This document shows, one piece after another, positions 1 to 10,678 of a DNA stretch of 64,000 nucleotides (position 1 is its first letter; every line of letters starts with the position of its first letter). Both the position numbers and the translations under genes were made by a program. Origin of the DNA: Panax quinquefolius (Eukaryota > Streptophyta > Magnoliopsida > Apiales > Araliaceae); assembly GCA_020205615.1 (NCBI GenBank), contig CM035161.1:2243828-2307827 (forward strand). The letters are read 5' to 3'. Below the pieces are notes generated by a model. That model had not been told where the DNA came from, searched no databases, and worked only from the letters and a program-made list of their open reading frames with translations.

Positions 1-39
1 CAAGTGATTGGGACGTGGAGAAAGATCTTGGCGTTAACA
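1..39 (+). repeat. 3' tail of the 5' LTR of the Tat element
   Basis: These bases match the end of the 3' LTR at 10635-10673 almost exactly (GATTGGGACGTGGAG, then GGCGTTAACA). The LTR ends in CA at 39. The rest of this LTR lies before the window. Confidence 0.9.
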
Positions 40-827
40 TCAAGGCCAAGGAGGGGTGAGTTCTAGTGTCTCGAATATTTTTCAATCACAAACCGTGTTT
101 GTTTCTACGTCAATATTCATGGTGAAGAGTAGAACACCTACACATCAAGGGCGTAGAGGGTCGCCAGTGAATCGACACCACAAGTGTCCGCCAAGGATCG
201 TTTGGGACCCGTAATAAGTGTTCATGCTAAAGACAAATATTCAAACGATCCCCTCAAGATTTTCGATTCGAAGGTGGTGGGCAAGGCTAAACGTAGGTTA
301 ATCTTCCCCATCGATAAAAGTCGTCGCCACTGCATCGGAAACAGTAGAAGGCACTTCGCCTAGAACTCGATAATCGAGAGGACCAGGATGAAAAAGCTTC
401 ACGACCCAAGCTAAGATGGCGGATGAGGCGATAGAGAGCTATGGAAGTACTTGTGAAGCAACGACAGGATATAATTGAAGCAGATGGCCCGTGATGATGA
501 GTTGAGAGATGAAGAACTTCGGTTATAATCATCAGAAGAACAAGGACACCAAGTGGAAAAGGACCATTCATTCAAAACGAGAGTCTCGAGGCCGAAATCG
601 AGAAAAAGAAGATCCGAAGCCCTACTCCTCAAAGATCGAGGAGGTACATCACCCCGTCGATTCTAAGGAGCAGGTCGGAGAAAACGAAGAGGTCGATCCA
701 GAGATCGTACTCTGAAACCACAAAGAAAGCCCTTGTTGTTGCACATTCTCGCCTTAGTGCCCGAGCTCAAAGACGAAGCATATCTAGAGATCGTACTCCC
801 GAGAGTCTACTGAGGGTACACCACCCT
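40..827 (+). other. 5' untranslated leader of the Tat element
   Basis: This is purine-rich sequence between the LTR end and the first recognisable gag residues. Short open stretches here (for example 509-715) are basic and of low complexity and resemble no protein I recognise. I see no canonical TGG-type primer-binding site directly after the LTR, which leaves the priming tRNA unknown. The gag start may lie in this part but cannot be fixed because of stops. Confidence 0.5.
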
Positions 828-2272
828 GTGGACACTCGTCATCGAAGAAGCCCTTCTAAAGTTGAAGGTTCTATTGTAAGAAACCGGGCCTACCACTGCA
901 GGAGGAGGAAGGAGTCACCGGAAAAGGAAGCATCATCTCAACCAGAAGGTGTAGAATATTTGGTTAAAGAGTTAAAAGAACTTCGGAAGCAGCTTGCCGA
1001 AGTACAAAAGACGAAGGACACTTCGGGAAAGAAGGCATCCCCCTTTTCCGTGGAGATTCTTAAAGAAAAAGCTGACCCCACCAAGAAGTTGCCCCATATT
1101 GAGAGTTATGATGGATCAGGGGATCCCTATGACCACAGTCAGGCGTTCGACCGACTGATGGATTATTATGACTTTAGCGATGCTGCTAAGTGTCATACTT
1201 TGGATGGGGACTTTGCCCTCTGATGGGAATTTCATCTCGATTCAATTTCATCTGGGCGCATATGCAGAAATTTCATGCTCGCTTTGGGAGCAACAAAAGA
1301 AGGGGAAAACCAACTGGTTCGTTGGCTCAGGTTCGACAGTTTTCGAATGAATCTTTGGGTCAATATGTAAAGAGATTCCGTGAAGCAGTCGGCCAAGTGA
1401 CAGACCTGAATGATCTACAAGCCGTTGGACTGTTTCAGAATGGGTTAGATCTGGTCAAATCTTAGAGAAGTTAGTGAAGAAGTTGATGTTTCATCACCAA
1501 GAGTCTTGGCCGAGGCCTTTGACAAAGTCAAGGTTATATCGTGGTGGAGGAAGCCATGGGGATGACCTCAAACGCCCCGCTGAACCGCTTTTAAGGAGAC
1601 AGATCGGATAGAACCGATAAAGACCGGAGAAAGAATGAGGGTAATAAAGACCGCCACGGCGGGTAAAAAAAAGTTTAACAATTGGAGACAGGGTGGAGGA
1701 CGTCATCCGCTCCAACCCAAAGAGTGAATAGAACGTACACAAAGACTTAACACGTATGTGGTCATTATCTTGGATCAAATTAAGAATCAACCTATTTTGA
1801 ACCACCTCGAGATAACATTAAGCCCGAAAAAGGAAATTCGTAAGTATTGTGATTACCATCAAGCTTCGGACGTCATGATACAAACGACTGTGCTAGTTTG
1901 AAGGACTTTATTGAAAGAAAGGTACAAGGCGGTGCTTTAATTCAGTATGTGGCTGCCAGAACTAATCAACAGCAGGACAGAGGGCCTGTTCCCGTAGCTC
2001 AACCAGTTCAGCAAGTGTTACCAGCTCCGGAACAGCCTGCAAGGCACGTGATAGATGTCATCACTGGGGGTACTTCTGGCAAATTCGTTGGAAAAAAGCG
2101 CCGAAGCTACTTGGATTCGGTCATGACAGTGGCGGGTACCCTCCCGAAGACTGACAGACCTTATCCGAGTTCGGTAATCTCTTTTACTGATGAAGATTAC
2201 CCTTCGGAAGTCATCGAACCGCACGAGGGATCATTGGTGTTGACTGCACAAGTGGGTTCTAGAGATATGTAA
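828..2272 (+). pseudogene. gag: Tat gag (capsid/nucleocapsid), frameshifted
   Basis: Gag is the structural protein that packages retrotransposon RNA in cytoplasmic particles. The first open stretch (828-1223) has a basic N-terminus, a coiled-coil-like segment (ELKELRKQLAEVQK) and the gag motif KLPHIESYDGSGDPYDH. The frame then shifts. At 1190-1465 it continues with VRQFSNESLGQYVKRFREA, matching the retrotransposon gag domain ('L..Y..RFR.'). A third stretch (1898-2272) reads FIERKVQGGAL and HVIDVITGGTSG, the typical gag-to-protease linker of Tat elements. At least two frameshifts and several stops break it. No CCHC zinc knuckle was found. The family assignment rests on motif order, not on a search. 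Confidence 0.8.
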
Positions 2273-2640
2273 ACGGATGATGGTAGATAATGGTTCTTCA
2301 GAGATATTCTCAGATGCCCACGCTTATCGGAGGATGCACCTAGATGGGCGAAAGATGGAGTTGGGACAGAGGCTCCTTTATATGGTTTTAGTAATGACCC
2401 TTGTTAAGGTGGTGGAACTATCGAATCGCCGCCAAATATCTTCTTGAACTACTTCAACAGTAGAAATTACTTGCAAATTTTATGTTGTATATGTAGATTC
2501 TCGCTTATAATGCTATTTTGGGAAGGCTGATTTAATTGCTTTGCAAGTCGTGACCTCTATTCCTCATTTCAAAATCAAATTTCCTACTACTCATGGCTCT
2601 GGGCGAGGTGAAGGGGGACTTGGATCTGGCCAGAAGATGT
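2273..2640 (+). pseudogene. Tat aspartic protease remnant
   Basis: The protease cleaves the gag-pol polyprotein. This stretch lies between the gag linker and RT and is heavily degraded. Recognisable pieces are YNAILGR near 2505 and, after a shift, VVTSIPHFKIKFPTTHG near 2548-2598, which is the conserved end of the protease domain in this group. The catalytic D-S/T-G triad could not be read, so the active site is lost or hidden by frameshifts. Confidence 0.6.
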
Positions 2641-2738
2641 TATAGAAATGTTGTGATCACTTCGGGAGTGGGAATATCGAAGCAGAAGCAGACCATGGCG
2701 ATAGAGATCGAACCCTTCACAGAGAGTAGTTCGAACCA

Positions 2739-3560
2739 TTGGTCATGCCAGCTGAAGAAACGGAGGAGATAGAGCTCATCCCGGGCAAAGAGAACAAGAC
2801 GGTGAAAATAGGTTCGGGTCTGCCGGAACCTCTCCGGACGAACCTCATGGAGCTCCTGCAAAGCTATGTTGATATTTTCGCATGGGAGCCTCAGGATATG
2901 CCGGGGGTAAGCAGGGATATCGCTGAGCATCGGCTGGAGGTAGACCCGTTGAAGAAGCCCGATCGAAAGAAGAGGATTTTCGCACTTTTGAACGTCGCCG
3001 AATAATTGATGAAGAGATTGCAAAACTGTTGGCAGCAGACTTCATCTTCGAGATTGACTACCCGCAATGGATGGCGAATGTGGTGCTGGTACAGAAGCAA
3101 AATGGTAAATGGCGAGTCTGCATCGACTACACTGATCTAAATAAGGCTTGTCCGAAGGATTTCTACCCTCTACCCCACATTGACCAACTAATCGATGCCA
3201 CTTCGGGGTATGCTTTGTTAAGTTTCATGGACGCATTCTCGGGATATCATCAAATTTCCATGTGCAAGGAGGATATACCGAAGACGGCTCATTACGCATC
3301 GCTCTAAGATATGCTTATAAGAAAATGACCTTTACTACTCATCAATGCCGGAGCCACATATCAGAGGATGATGAACCATGTGTTTAGATATCAGCTAGGC
3401 AGGAATGTGGAGGTGTACGTAGACGACATGATTGTCAAAAGTATGTTGGTACATAAACATCTGGATGATTTAGAAGAATGCTTTTAGACAATTCACAAGA
3501 CAATTTGAGATTGAATCCCACTAAGTGCACCTTCTGGGCCTAAGGGTGGCAAATTTCTCG
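2739..3560 (+). pseudogene. Tat reverse transcriptase domain, frameshifted
   Basis: Reverse transcriptase copies the element RNA into DNA. The leader (2739-3005) reads ELLQSYVDIFAWEPQDMPG and ends in a frameshift. The fingers/palm part (3029-3307) contains WRVCIDYTDLNKACPKDFYP and LLSFMDAFSGYHQI. The catalytic Y-V-D-D box is intact as VYVDDM at 3413-3430, but in another frame from the preceding block. YVDDM followed by IVKS is usual for plant Tat-type RT. At least two shifts separate the blocks, so no active enzyme can be made from this copy. Confidence 0.88.
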
Positions 3561-3779
3561 GGTTATCTTGTCACCGAGAGGAATCAAGCCAATCTCGAGA
3601 AGATTCAAGCGATCTAAAAACATGAAGACTCCTCACCATTTAAAGATGTTCAACGTCTAACTGGAAGGATTGCGACTTTGAGGAGGTTCATGTCCAAGTC
3701 GGCGGAAAGATGTCTCACCGTTCTTTCGATACATTGAAAGGGTCAAGAATGCAAAGACGTTTCAATGGACTTTGAGTGT

Positions 3780-4230
3780 GAGGACGCCTTTTAGAGCATC
3801 AAGTCCTACTTATCTTCTACGCCTTTATTGGTGAAGCCCGCCTCTTTGAACCCCTATATTTGTACTTAGCGTACTAGTTCGATTTGGCGGTAGAGAGCGA
3901 GTTTTGGTGCGTGAAGTTGGGGTAAGCAAAGACCCGGTTTATTATGTAAGCCATGTCCTTCGGGATGTCAAACAAGGTACCGAACATTGAAAAGTTTGCT
4001 TTTGCTTTAATAACCGCTAATCGAAAAGCTTAGGCAATACTTCCGTGGTAGATTGGTAATATATACTGATCACCTTTAAAGAAGATTATGGGCAAACCCG
4101 AGGTATCGGGAGATTAGCTGCACGGACGATGGAGTTGTCACAATTTTCATTGAATATCATCCCCGAACCGCCATCAAAGGGCAAGCTCTTGGCGATTTTG
4201 TTGTTGAATGCTCGTTTTCAAGTCGATGAA
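3780..4230 (+). pseudogene. Tat first (retroviral-type) RNase H, degraded
   Basis: This RNase H removes RNA from the RNA-DNA hybrid. Readable pieces across shifting frames are VLVREVGVSKDPVYYVSHVL (about 3906-3965) and RTAIKGQALGDFVVECSF (about 4169-4222). These match the Gypsy RNase H domain and its end. Multiple frameshifts and stops interrupt it. A second, different RNase H follows at once. Confidence 0.7.
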
Positions 4231-4284
4231 GTTGTGGCGGTCAAGGATCGGATAGAGGCGGGCTGAGCTTCTTCGCCAGAAGCG

Positions 4285-4730
4285 AGTTCTTGGACGCTGT
4301 ATGCAGATGGGTCTTCTACCACGGACGTCAGTGGAGCAGGTATTATTCTGACGAGTCCGGAGGGATTCAAGGTACAACAGGCCATCAGATTTCAGTTCAA
4401 AGCGACAAACAACGAAGCTGAGTATGAAGCGGTACTTGCAGGGTTACGACTGGCAAAGAGTCTTGAAGTGCAAAGAATAATCATCTTCAGTGATTCTCAG
4501 TTAGTCGTTAAGCAACTTTCTGGGGAATACGAAGCTCGAGGCCCAAAAATGATCAAATATCTAATGTAATCAAGGAACAACTTCAACATTTCCAATCCTA
4601 CGAGTTTCAAGGGGTCGAGCGTAATAATAATCCAATTGCTGATGCACTCTCCAAATTAGCCACTACGGATGTTAACGTCTTTGATGGGTCGGTTTATTTA
4701 GAAACTTTGCAACATCCTAGTGTCCATTAT
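4285..4730 (+). pseudogene. Tat second RNase H, archaeal type (aRNH)
   Basis: A second RNase H of archaeal/plant type follows the first, a known acquisition of Tat retrotransposons. From 4291 it reads WTLYADGSS with the first catalytic Asp at 4306-4308. Then come GAGIILTSPEG, NNEAEYEAVLAGL (catalytic Glu) and IIIFSDSQLVVKQL (catalytic Asp). A stop near 4568 ends this frame. The last part, NPIADALSKLATT with the fourth acidic residue, is in the next frame (about 4630-4670). All four acidic positions can therefore still be seen, but not in one frame. It lies directly before integrase, as expected for this lineage. Confidence 0.85.
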
Positions 4731-5470
4731 AAATCCAGTAATGTGCATCGATCGAACCAATTCTTTGGTTGACTCCATATATGAGAGTATCCGGCGAGAT
4801 GGCGCCTTACCTTCGGATCGGATGCTCGCCAAGAAAATCAAGTATAAAAGTGCTAATTTTGTTCTGATTGATGGGGATCTGTTCCGAAGAGCTTTCTCAT
4901 CTCCACTATTGAAATGCTTGACTCCATCTGAAGCTGAATATGCTCTTCGGGAAATACATGAAGGTATCTGTGGCGACCATATGGCGGCTAAGTCATTAGC
5001 CTATAAAGTACTTCGACAAGGATACTATTGGCCTACCATCTTCAAAGAAGCGACTGAATATGTCAAAAAGTGCGAGAAGTGTCAACTCAACAGTCCGATC
5101 CCACATCAGCCACCAGAAGAGCTATACTCGATCTTATCTCCTATACCCTTTGCTGTCTGGGGGGTTGATATATTGGGTCCACTACCGAAGGCAAAAGGTC
5201 AAGTCAGCTTTGTTATAGTTGCCATCGATTATATGACCAAGTGGGTAGAAGCAAAACCACTTAGGTTAATAACGGAACAGGAATGCTTGAAATTTTTGAA
5301 AGAATCAGTAGTATTTCGTTTTGGGATTCCTAAAGTGGTAATATCAGACAATGAACGACAGTTTGTGGGATCGAAATTTGAGGCATTCTTGAAAGAACTG
5401 GGATTCAACACAGAAAGACTTCAGTGGCTCATCCACAGTCAAATGGACAAGTTGAAGTGACCAATGTAAC
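4720..5470 (+). pseudogene. Tat integrase, zinc-binding and catalytic domains
   Basis: Integrase inserts the cDNA into the host genome. This is the best preserved frame of the element, 246 codons long. The HHCC zinc finger is complete: His at residues 80 and 87 (EIHEGICGDHMA), Cys at 118 and 121 (CEKC). Catalytic Asp residues are D150 (WGVDILGPLP) and D210 (VVISDNERQF). The catalytic Glu motif (SNGQVEVTN) is present near 5436-5465 but in another frame because of a one-base shift around 5425-5435. The shown start is merely the first Met of the open stretch; the domain is really part of a gag-pol polyprotein. Confidence 0.9.
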
Positions 5471-5473
5471 GGC

Positions 5474-5999
5474 TTGAATGGGATCAAGCGCAGATTGAAT
5501 GAATCCAGGCGGCGATGGCCGAGGAGCTACTTAGCGTGTTGTGGGCTTATCGAACTACTCAGAGGAGGACAACGGAGGATTCACCTTTTAGATCGGCCTA
5601 CGGTAATCGATGCCTTAGTCCCAGTTGAAATTGGATCTCCCAGTCTTTGGTCAGCCAATTCAGAGAAATCTACAATGAGGAAGGGCTTAAGGCCAACCTT
5701 GATTTACTTGAAGAAGTAAGAGAAACAAATTTTAATCAGTCAGTTGGCGACTATCGTGAAGAGTGGCTAAGCATTATAATAAGGGGGTAAAATGTCGAAG
5801 GTTCGAAGTGGGAGATTTTGTCCTCAGAGAAGCCAAAGCATCTATACCTCAGAATCTGGGAAAGCTGATGCCAAACTGGGAAGGACCGTATGAAATAACT
5901 GAAGTGCCGAAGCCGGGAACTTATCGATTGAAAGCATTAGATGGGTCAGCAATTAAGAATACTTGGCACGCTGGCATGCTTAAAAAGTACTTTCAGTAG
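5474..5999 (+). pseudogene. Tat integrase C-terminal part with GPY/F-type module
   Basis: This is the continuation of integrase after the frame break. At 5763-5999 it reads FEVGDFVLRE, then GKLMPNWEGPYEITEV and TYRLKALDG, a GPY/F-like C-terminal module that binds DNA in Gypsy integrases. The region before it (5474-5719) is shifted again. It ends HAGMLKKYFQ followed by a stop at 5997-5999, the natural end of pol. No chromodomain follows, as expected for Tat. Confidence 0.82.
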
Positions 6000-6103
6000 A
6001 AATGATGTCAGTACAATGGAAGTCTGTAAATATTTATGTCATCATCAATAAAAGTTTCCTTTTTTCTCGAACAAATCTTGTCTTCATTGCTGATCAGATC
6101 AAT

Positions 6104-6626
6104 GAAGTTAGGAGGTTCGGGTGGACTCGCTGGCCATTCGATGGCAGCCTTTTCGGCAGGTGGTCCTTATGAGTTTGTCAGGCCCTTCGTGGTAGGCAAA
6201 CGTCATTGAAGTTAGGAGGTTCGGGTGGACTCGCTGGCCATTCGATGGTAGCCTTTTCGGCAGGTGGTCCTTATGAGTTTGTCAGGCCCTTCGTGGTAGG
6301 CAAACGTCATTGAAGTTAGGAGGTTCGGGTGGACTCGTTGGCCATTCGATGGTAGCCTTTTTCGGGCAGTGGTCCTTATGAGTTTGTCGTGCCCTTCGTG
6401 GTAGGCAAACGCGTCATTGAAGTTAGGAGGTTCGGGTGGACTCGCTGGCCATTCGATGGTAGCCTTTTCGGCAGGTGGTCCTTATGAGTTTGTCAGGCCC
6501 TTCGTGGTAGGAAAACGTCATTGAAGTTAGGAGGTTCGGGTGGACTCGCTGGCCATTCGATGGCAGCCTCTTTGGCAGGTGGTCACTTAGACCTTGTCAG
6601 GCCCTTCGTGGTAGGCAAGTGTCATC
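6104..6626 (+). repeat. Tandem array of a ~104-bp unit (5 copies) in the Tat 3' UTR
   Basis: The phrase GAAGTTAGGAGGTTCGGGTG starts at 6104, 6208, 6312, 6419 and 6523, giving periods of 104, 104, 107 and 104 bp. Copies differ by only a few bases. The end of each unit (TTGTCAGGCCCTTCGTGGTA) is homologous to the 42-bp unit that follows. Tandem arrays between integrase and the 3' LTR are known in Tat-type elements and have been proposed as seeds of plant satellites. Confidence 0.95.
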
Positions 6627-6840
6627 TTTAAGACGTTGTCAGGCCCTACGTGGTAGGCAATTGTCGACACTAAGACGTTGTCAGGCCCTACGTGGTAGGC
6701 AATTGTCGACACTTAGACCTTGTCAGGCCATTCGGGGTAGGCACGTGTCATCCTTTAGACTTTGTCAGGCCCTTCGTGGTAGGCAAATGTCATCTTTTGG
6801 TTTTGTTAGGCCTTTAGGGGTAAACAAATTCCTGATGAAG
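6594..6840 (+). repeat. Tandem array of a 42-bp unit (about 6 copies), continuous with the 104-bp array
   Basis: TTGTCAGG or a close variant starts at 6594, 6636, 6678, 6720, 6762 and about 6803, a period of 42 bp with one of 41. The last copy is the most diverged. The unit matches the last ~42 bp of the 104-bp unit, so the two arrays share one core. Confidence 0.93.
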
Positions 6841-7175
6841 CAGATATATCTCACACTTCGGTAACTAATAAGTATCCCTTTACTTTATTACCTAAATTTT
6901 TTCTAAGTGTTGAGTTCAGGAAGCTTCATTCTTACACTTCATCTTATCTGTTATATGGCATGTTTAGTTGTTACCTAACAATTCGGGTTCAGCCCATGAA
7001 GGGGTTTGTGCATCTTTTCACTTAAATAAATATTGGAGTATTGGCAGAAAATAAATATATCGAAGTCATAAGGAATGAAGCCATTTTCATTAATATTTAA
7101 TTTAATTACACTATTGATAATTCTTACAAATACTGTAAATTAAAGACAGAAAAGACATAAACAGGAACATCAGCT
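6841..7175 (+). other. Non-coding 3' region of the Tat element between tandem array and antisense ORF
   Basis: This is AT-rich sequence without a readable frame or repeat. It lies downstream of the antisense ORF's stop codon and could hold its 3' UTR on the - strand, but no polyadenylation signal was identified with confidence. Confidence 0.4.
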
Positions 7176-9707
7176 TCAGGCGCCATCTTCTTCGTCTGAA
7201 GAATCGAGTAAGGATGGGTCCAGGTTGGCTGCAGACAGCTTCTCCTTGCCACGACTTCTAAGAAAGCTTGTAACTCTCGGAGTATATCTTCATTATTTCC
7301 CATTGATTTCGGTCAGAAGTTTGCAGATTTTCTTGATATTTGTTTGCGAAGGTCGCTTGATTAAAGGGGCCCAAGGTCCCGAAGAGCCTTGAGTTCTCTT
7401 GATTTCTCTTCGAGTTTGAGCCGCCTTATTCACGTGTGATGAGTCTCACGCGCCTCCAACTTATGGATAGTCTTGGTCAAGATCTTAGTATCGACCTTTA
7501 ATTCCTCGATCTTCTCCATCCTTATCTCGCTCCTCCGAACCAAGTCAACATTCATTTTGACGATCTCTCGTCTTTGTGCTTTGGTTGACTTCAGTTCTTC
7601 CTCGAGGCCTTCACATCTCCTTTGGCTTGGGCTAACTCTTTTGAAGACCTTCATTTTGTATGAAGAAGGCATTCACGTTGAGTTTTCTCCTTCGCCAAAG
7701 TAGACTTCAAAGATGGCATTCTCCTTTCTCAAGGTTTCTTCTTCCGATTCGGCTTCGAGAAACCTTGGACGAAGACGTCCGAACACCGCATTGGCCTATG
7801 TGTTTCCAATACCATTTGATCAGTTTTCAGATATATAAGTATGCAGATAAATTCGTAAATAAAGAAGATACTCGTTTATTTTCGCCAAGTAGCTCATGCC
7901 TTCATTTGAGTAGATCCTCATTCGAATCTGTTCTCGAACCGATGATCGTCGGTTTCACGAACAAAGGTGTTGAATACTGAAGAAGGAAAATAGGCATTGA
8001 GTCGGGGCCACATTATTGGAGAGGCCATGGCGTCCCGATCAATTTCGGTAGTTGGTTGTCTTGGAGGAGAAGCCGGAGGTTCTTCGCGACTTGGCGAGGG
8101 GTCTGCGTGTATGGTTTCGGGAGAAGGAGATTGGGCAGGTATGCATTCGGGAGTTGGCGAAGGAGCAGGAGATGAACCAGGGTGGATGTCTGATGGCTGT
8201 TTTCTTTTTCGGGAAGGAGTGAGGATCGACCCGGTTGGTTCATTGTCAGGCACGTGGGTTTCTGTGGATGTGGTCGGAGGAGTGACAGCCGAAGAGGTAG
8301 GGACTCGAAGCTCTTCGGCAGTCAGGGGGGTTATCTTGGTTCTTATTTTCTTTACACGAATGACCTTAGCCCGATCGTGCAAAGGAATATCGAGTAGCTC
8401 CTCCTCACCGGGGTAGGTCGAGAGGTTGGAGGATTGGGATTGGTTGAGAAGGTTGTTTGGGGGTTGCTTCGGAAGTGTTTTGTGGTCACTTTCGTGGTTT
8501 GTTTCGATTGGGTGGTTTTGGATCGTTTGGCGGATCTCTTTCTTCTACGAGGTCCGAGGTTTTCTTGGGTATGTTGGGTTCGTTAGTTTGAGGTTCGTCG
8601 GTTTGAAGGAAGAAGTTGGTGGGGTCGGGCAGTAGGGGTTAACTGGGAAGATTCTTCACGGATGCTCTTCACTCAGATCTCGCATTCATCCTCGCTAAAA
8701 ATCTTCCAGTGTCTCACCTCGTGGGAATCGGTTTGATCGAGACACCGCAAAAAACCACGTATCGAGACTCTGTATCACTTATATAGCTTTCGAAATTATG
8801 TTACAAAGTTATTCAAAACTTACATTTGTGGTTGTATAACTGTGCTTGTTTGGTCGAAGTGTGAAACTCCATTCTTTTGGAGGAATCTTCCTCAAGAAGT
8901 CCGCCATCTCCCTCACCCGCTCTTCTTGAATATGTCTCCAAAGTCAGCAGAGACCCGGCCGAGGTAGTCCGGTCTGAAGAGAAGAGATCTCAGTCCCGTG
9001 ATGAAAAACCACTTCTCATGCCAACCCTTGTTCTTTGGAAGGAGTATCCATCAGGATCTCTCTCTCGAACCCAGTGTTGGGTCGAGGAGATTGCTTGCTT
9101 AACACTTTGAAGCCTCGTTCTCGAGACCTACCCGGTGAAAAAAGAGGTGAAGAAGATATCGGCTGGAGGAGCAATCCCTAGTTCATGGCAAAAGGCAATA
9201 AATGCCAAGATGTGGATGTAGGAGTTGGGCACTAATCGGGCGAAGCCCACTCCTATAAACCCCTAGGAGGTAATGATGAAGACATGGAGAGGTAAAGAAA
9301 CCCTTTTCCGTAAGAAGTGACAGTATGGCGACCCAACCGTCCGGTCATTTGGTACATACTCTTCAGAGCAGGGCCCTTATCGCGCACATGTCGTCAGAAT
9401 CGATAACGAGTCCTGAGCATGCATATTTCAGATTCCGTGACCGAGGAACGGATGTTGGCATTAGGGAATTGTTCCCCATCCTTGAAGAAATCAGAGGTAG
9501 AGGAGATCAGAGAAGGGTTTCCCCCCATGGTGGTTGATTGGGGGTTGGAACTCGAACCCTCTTGGTTAGGGTTTGGGTTGGGAGAAACGATACTGATAGG
9601 AGTTGCACGAAGAGGAGAGTTTTGCCAGAGGTTTTGGGCACCATTGTTAAGATTTTGTGAAACCAGAGAAAGAAATTTGCGAGAAGAAGAAAAGCTCTAA
9701 GGTTCAA
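7176..9707 (-). pseudogene. Antisense ORF in the Tat 3' region, Transposase_28 / 'putative gypsy-type transposon'-like protein
   Basis: An extra protein gene runs against gag-pol. On the - strand the N-terminal region (about 9300-8880) shows FIGVGFARLVPNSYIHILAF and, in other frames, KGWHEKWFFI. 'Q.. .PNS/A....l.aF' and 'kgWk.rwFfv' are hallmarks of the plant family Pfam calls putative gypsy-type transposon (PF04195). A basic and proline/serine-rich linker follows at 8382-7918 (KRKQPSD, PSPTPE repeats). Then comes a coiled-coil segment at 7672-7430 (EELKSTKAQRREI) and an acidic tail SSDEEDGA ending at the stop 7178-7176. Function is unknown. Stops and frameshifts break it. The start codon could not be fixed; 9707 is an outer bound. 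Antisense ORFs at this place are known in Grande-like elements. Confidence 0.7.
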
Positions 9708-9709
9708 AT

Positions 9710-10030
9710 TTCAAATTAGCAGGTAAAACCGTCAGAATTGGTAAAGTTTACCTTTTATACTGACAGTTGCACGGTAATTAAGGGCGGCACATTTAATTCA
9801 CTGCAATGATGATGAATGGGAAGAGGTTTCGTCCGTTTTAGACCTAAATATCTTCACCTATGTGGGCTTCAAGGCTATCGGGCTTCTCACTTCTATACCG
9901 ATAACAATTTGGGTCGATTTTGATGGGCTTTTGGCAAGTTTCACTTTGGATCTCTTATGACTTATCATAGTTGGTTACGCCCCGGGCCTATATCTTTGTT
10001 TATAGTCTTTCATTAAACACCTCGTTTAAT
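9710..10030 (+). other. Non-coding Tat sequence before the 3' LTR
   Basis: No readable frame or repeat was found. If the antisense ORF is expressed, its promoter would have to lie here or in the 3' LTR, but no clear TATA motif on the - strand was singled out. Confidence 0.35.
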
Positions 10031-10046
10031 ATAAGACTAGGGGTAA
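10031..10046 (+). promoter_or_regulatory. Probable polypurine tract of the Tat element
   Basis: ATAAGACTAGGGGTAA directly precedes the 3' LTR start TGTTGGGCC. A purine-rich stretch here primes plus-strand DNA synthesis in LTR retrotransposons. The tract is imperfect (one internal CT), so confidence is moderate. Confidence 0.5.
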
Positions 10047-10673
10047 TGTTGGGCCATAATCCTTTTTTTACTAGAACTTATTAGGCTCCTTCCTTGGATC
10101 ATGTTATGCTAAGTCATGGTTGGATCCCATCACTGGGTCATTTCTATTATTTGGGCTTAGTCATTATATTGGCCCATTATACAAATTGTCACTTAACCCA
10201 ACTTTGACCAAGAATCATTATGCCAAATGATGATTGACTATTGTATACGCCACTTTCTTTGCATGGCATTAATGAGGATGGGACTCGGATGACCGGTGAT
10301 GACAAGCGAATAAAGAAAGAGTGTGAGTAGATTGTTTACTTTAATTTGAAGTAATGGGAAGTGAGGAAAAAAGGTGTCGAGGAGGTGATGGGTGTACGCA
10401 GATGGCCGGGGAGTAGAGTATGCATGGGGCTAAGATCACATAAGAGGGTAAGTAACACACACATTTCAATAGAATTATTAATCTATCTCTCGAGGCATTA
10501 GATAATATTTTTCTCCATTGTTGACCTTGTGATCGCTTTGTCTTGACTCTCTCACGCCGGAGCTATCCCTCGACGGTCAGGCCGTCAAACTTTTAGTGTT
10601 GACTTGTTGAACTATGCAGGATATTGGACGCGTCTTGGTGATTGGGACGTGGAGAAAGATCTTGGCGTTAACA
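10047..10673 (+). repeat. 3' LTR of the Tat element (627 bp)
   Basis: It starts TGTTGGGCC and ends GGCGTTAACA, so it has the usual TG...CA ends. The last 39 bp equal the start of the window. Its reverse complement is related to the solo LTR at 43132-43759. The 5 bp after it, ATACT (10674-10678), should be one half of the target duplication; the other half lies before the window. Confidence 0.9.
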
Positions 10674-10678
10674 ATACT

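Larger units (their letters stand above)
1..10673 (+). mobile_element. Ty3/Gypsy Tat-lineage LTR retrotransposon, 5' LTR mostly outside window
   Basis: The last 39 bp of the 5' LTR (ending GGCGTTAACA) open the window and the same end recurs at 10673, closing a 627-bp 3' LTR. Between them the order is gag, protease, RT, RNase H, a second RNase H, integrase, then a long 3' untranslated part with tandem repeats and an antisense ORF. A second archaeal-type RNase H, a long 3' region with tandem repeats and extra ORFs are known traits of the Tat group (Tat, Ogre, Grande, Retand types). All frames carry frameshifts or stops, so the copy is not autonomous. No primer-binding site was recognised after position 39. 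A related solo LTR lies at 43132-43759 on the other strand. Confidence 0.9.

Noticed and set aside
40..60. Primer-binding site of the Tat element
   Set aside because: No TGG-initiated match to a tRNA 3' end was recognised after the LTR, so no call was made.
6104..6840. CRISPR-like array
   Set aside because: The units repeat over their full length with no unique spacers and lie in a plant retrotransposon 3' UTR.
7997..8416. 139-codon glycine/serine-rich open stretch on +
   Set aside because: It mirrors the proline/serine-rich linker of the antisense ORF on the other strand.
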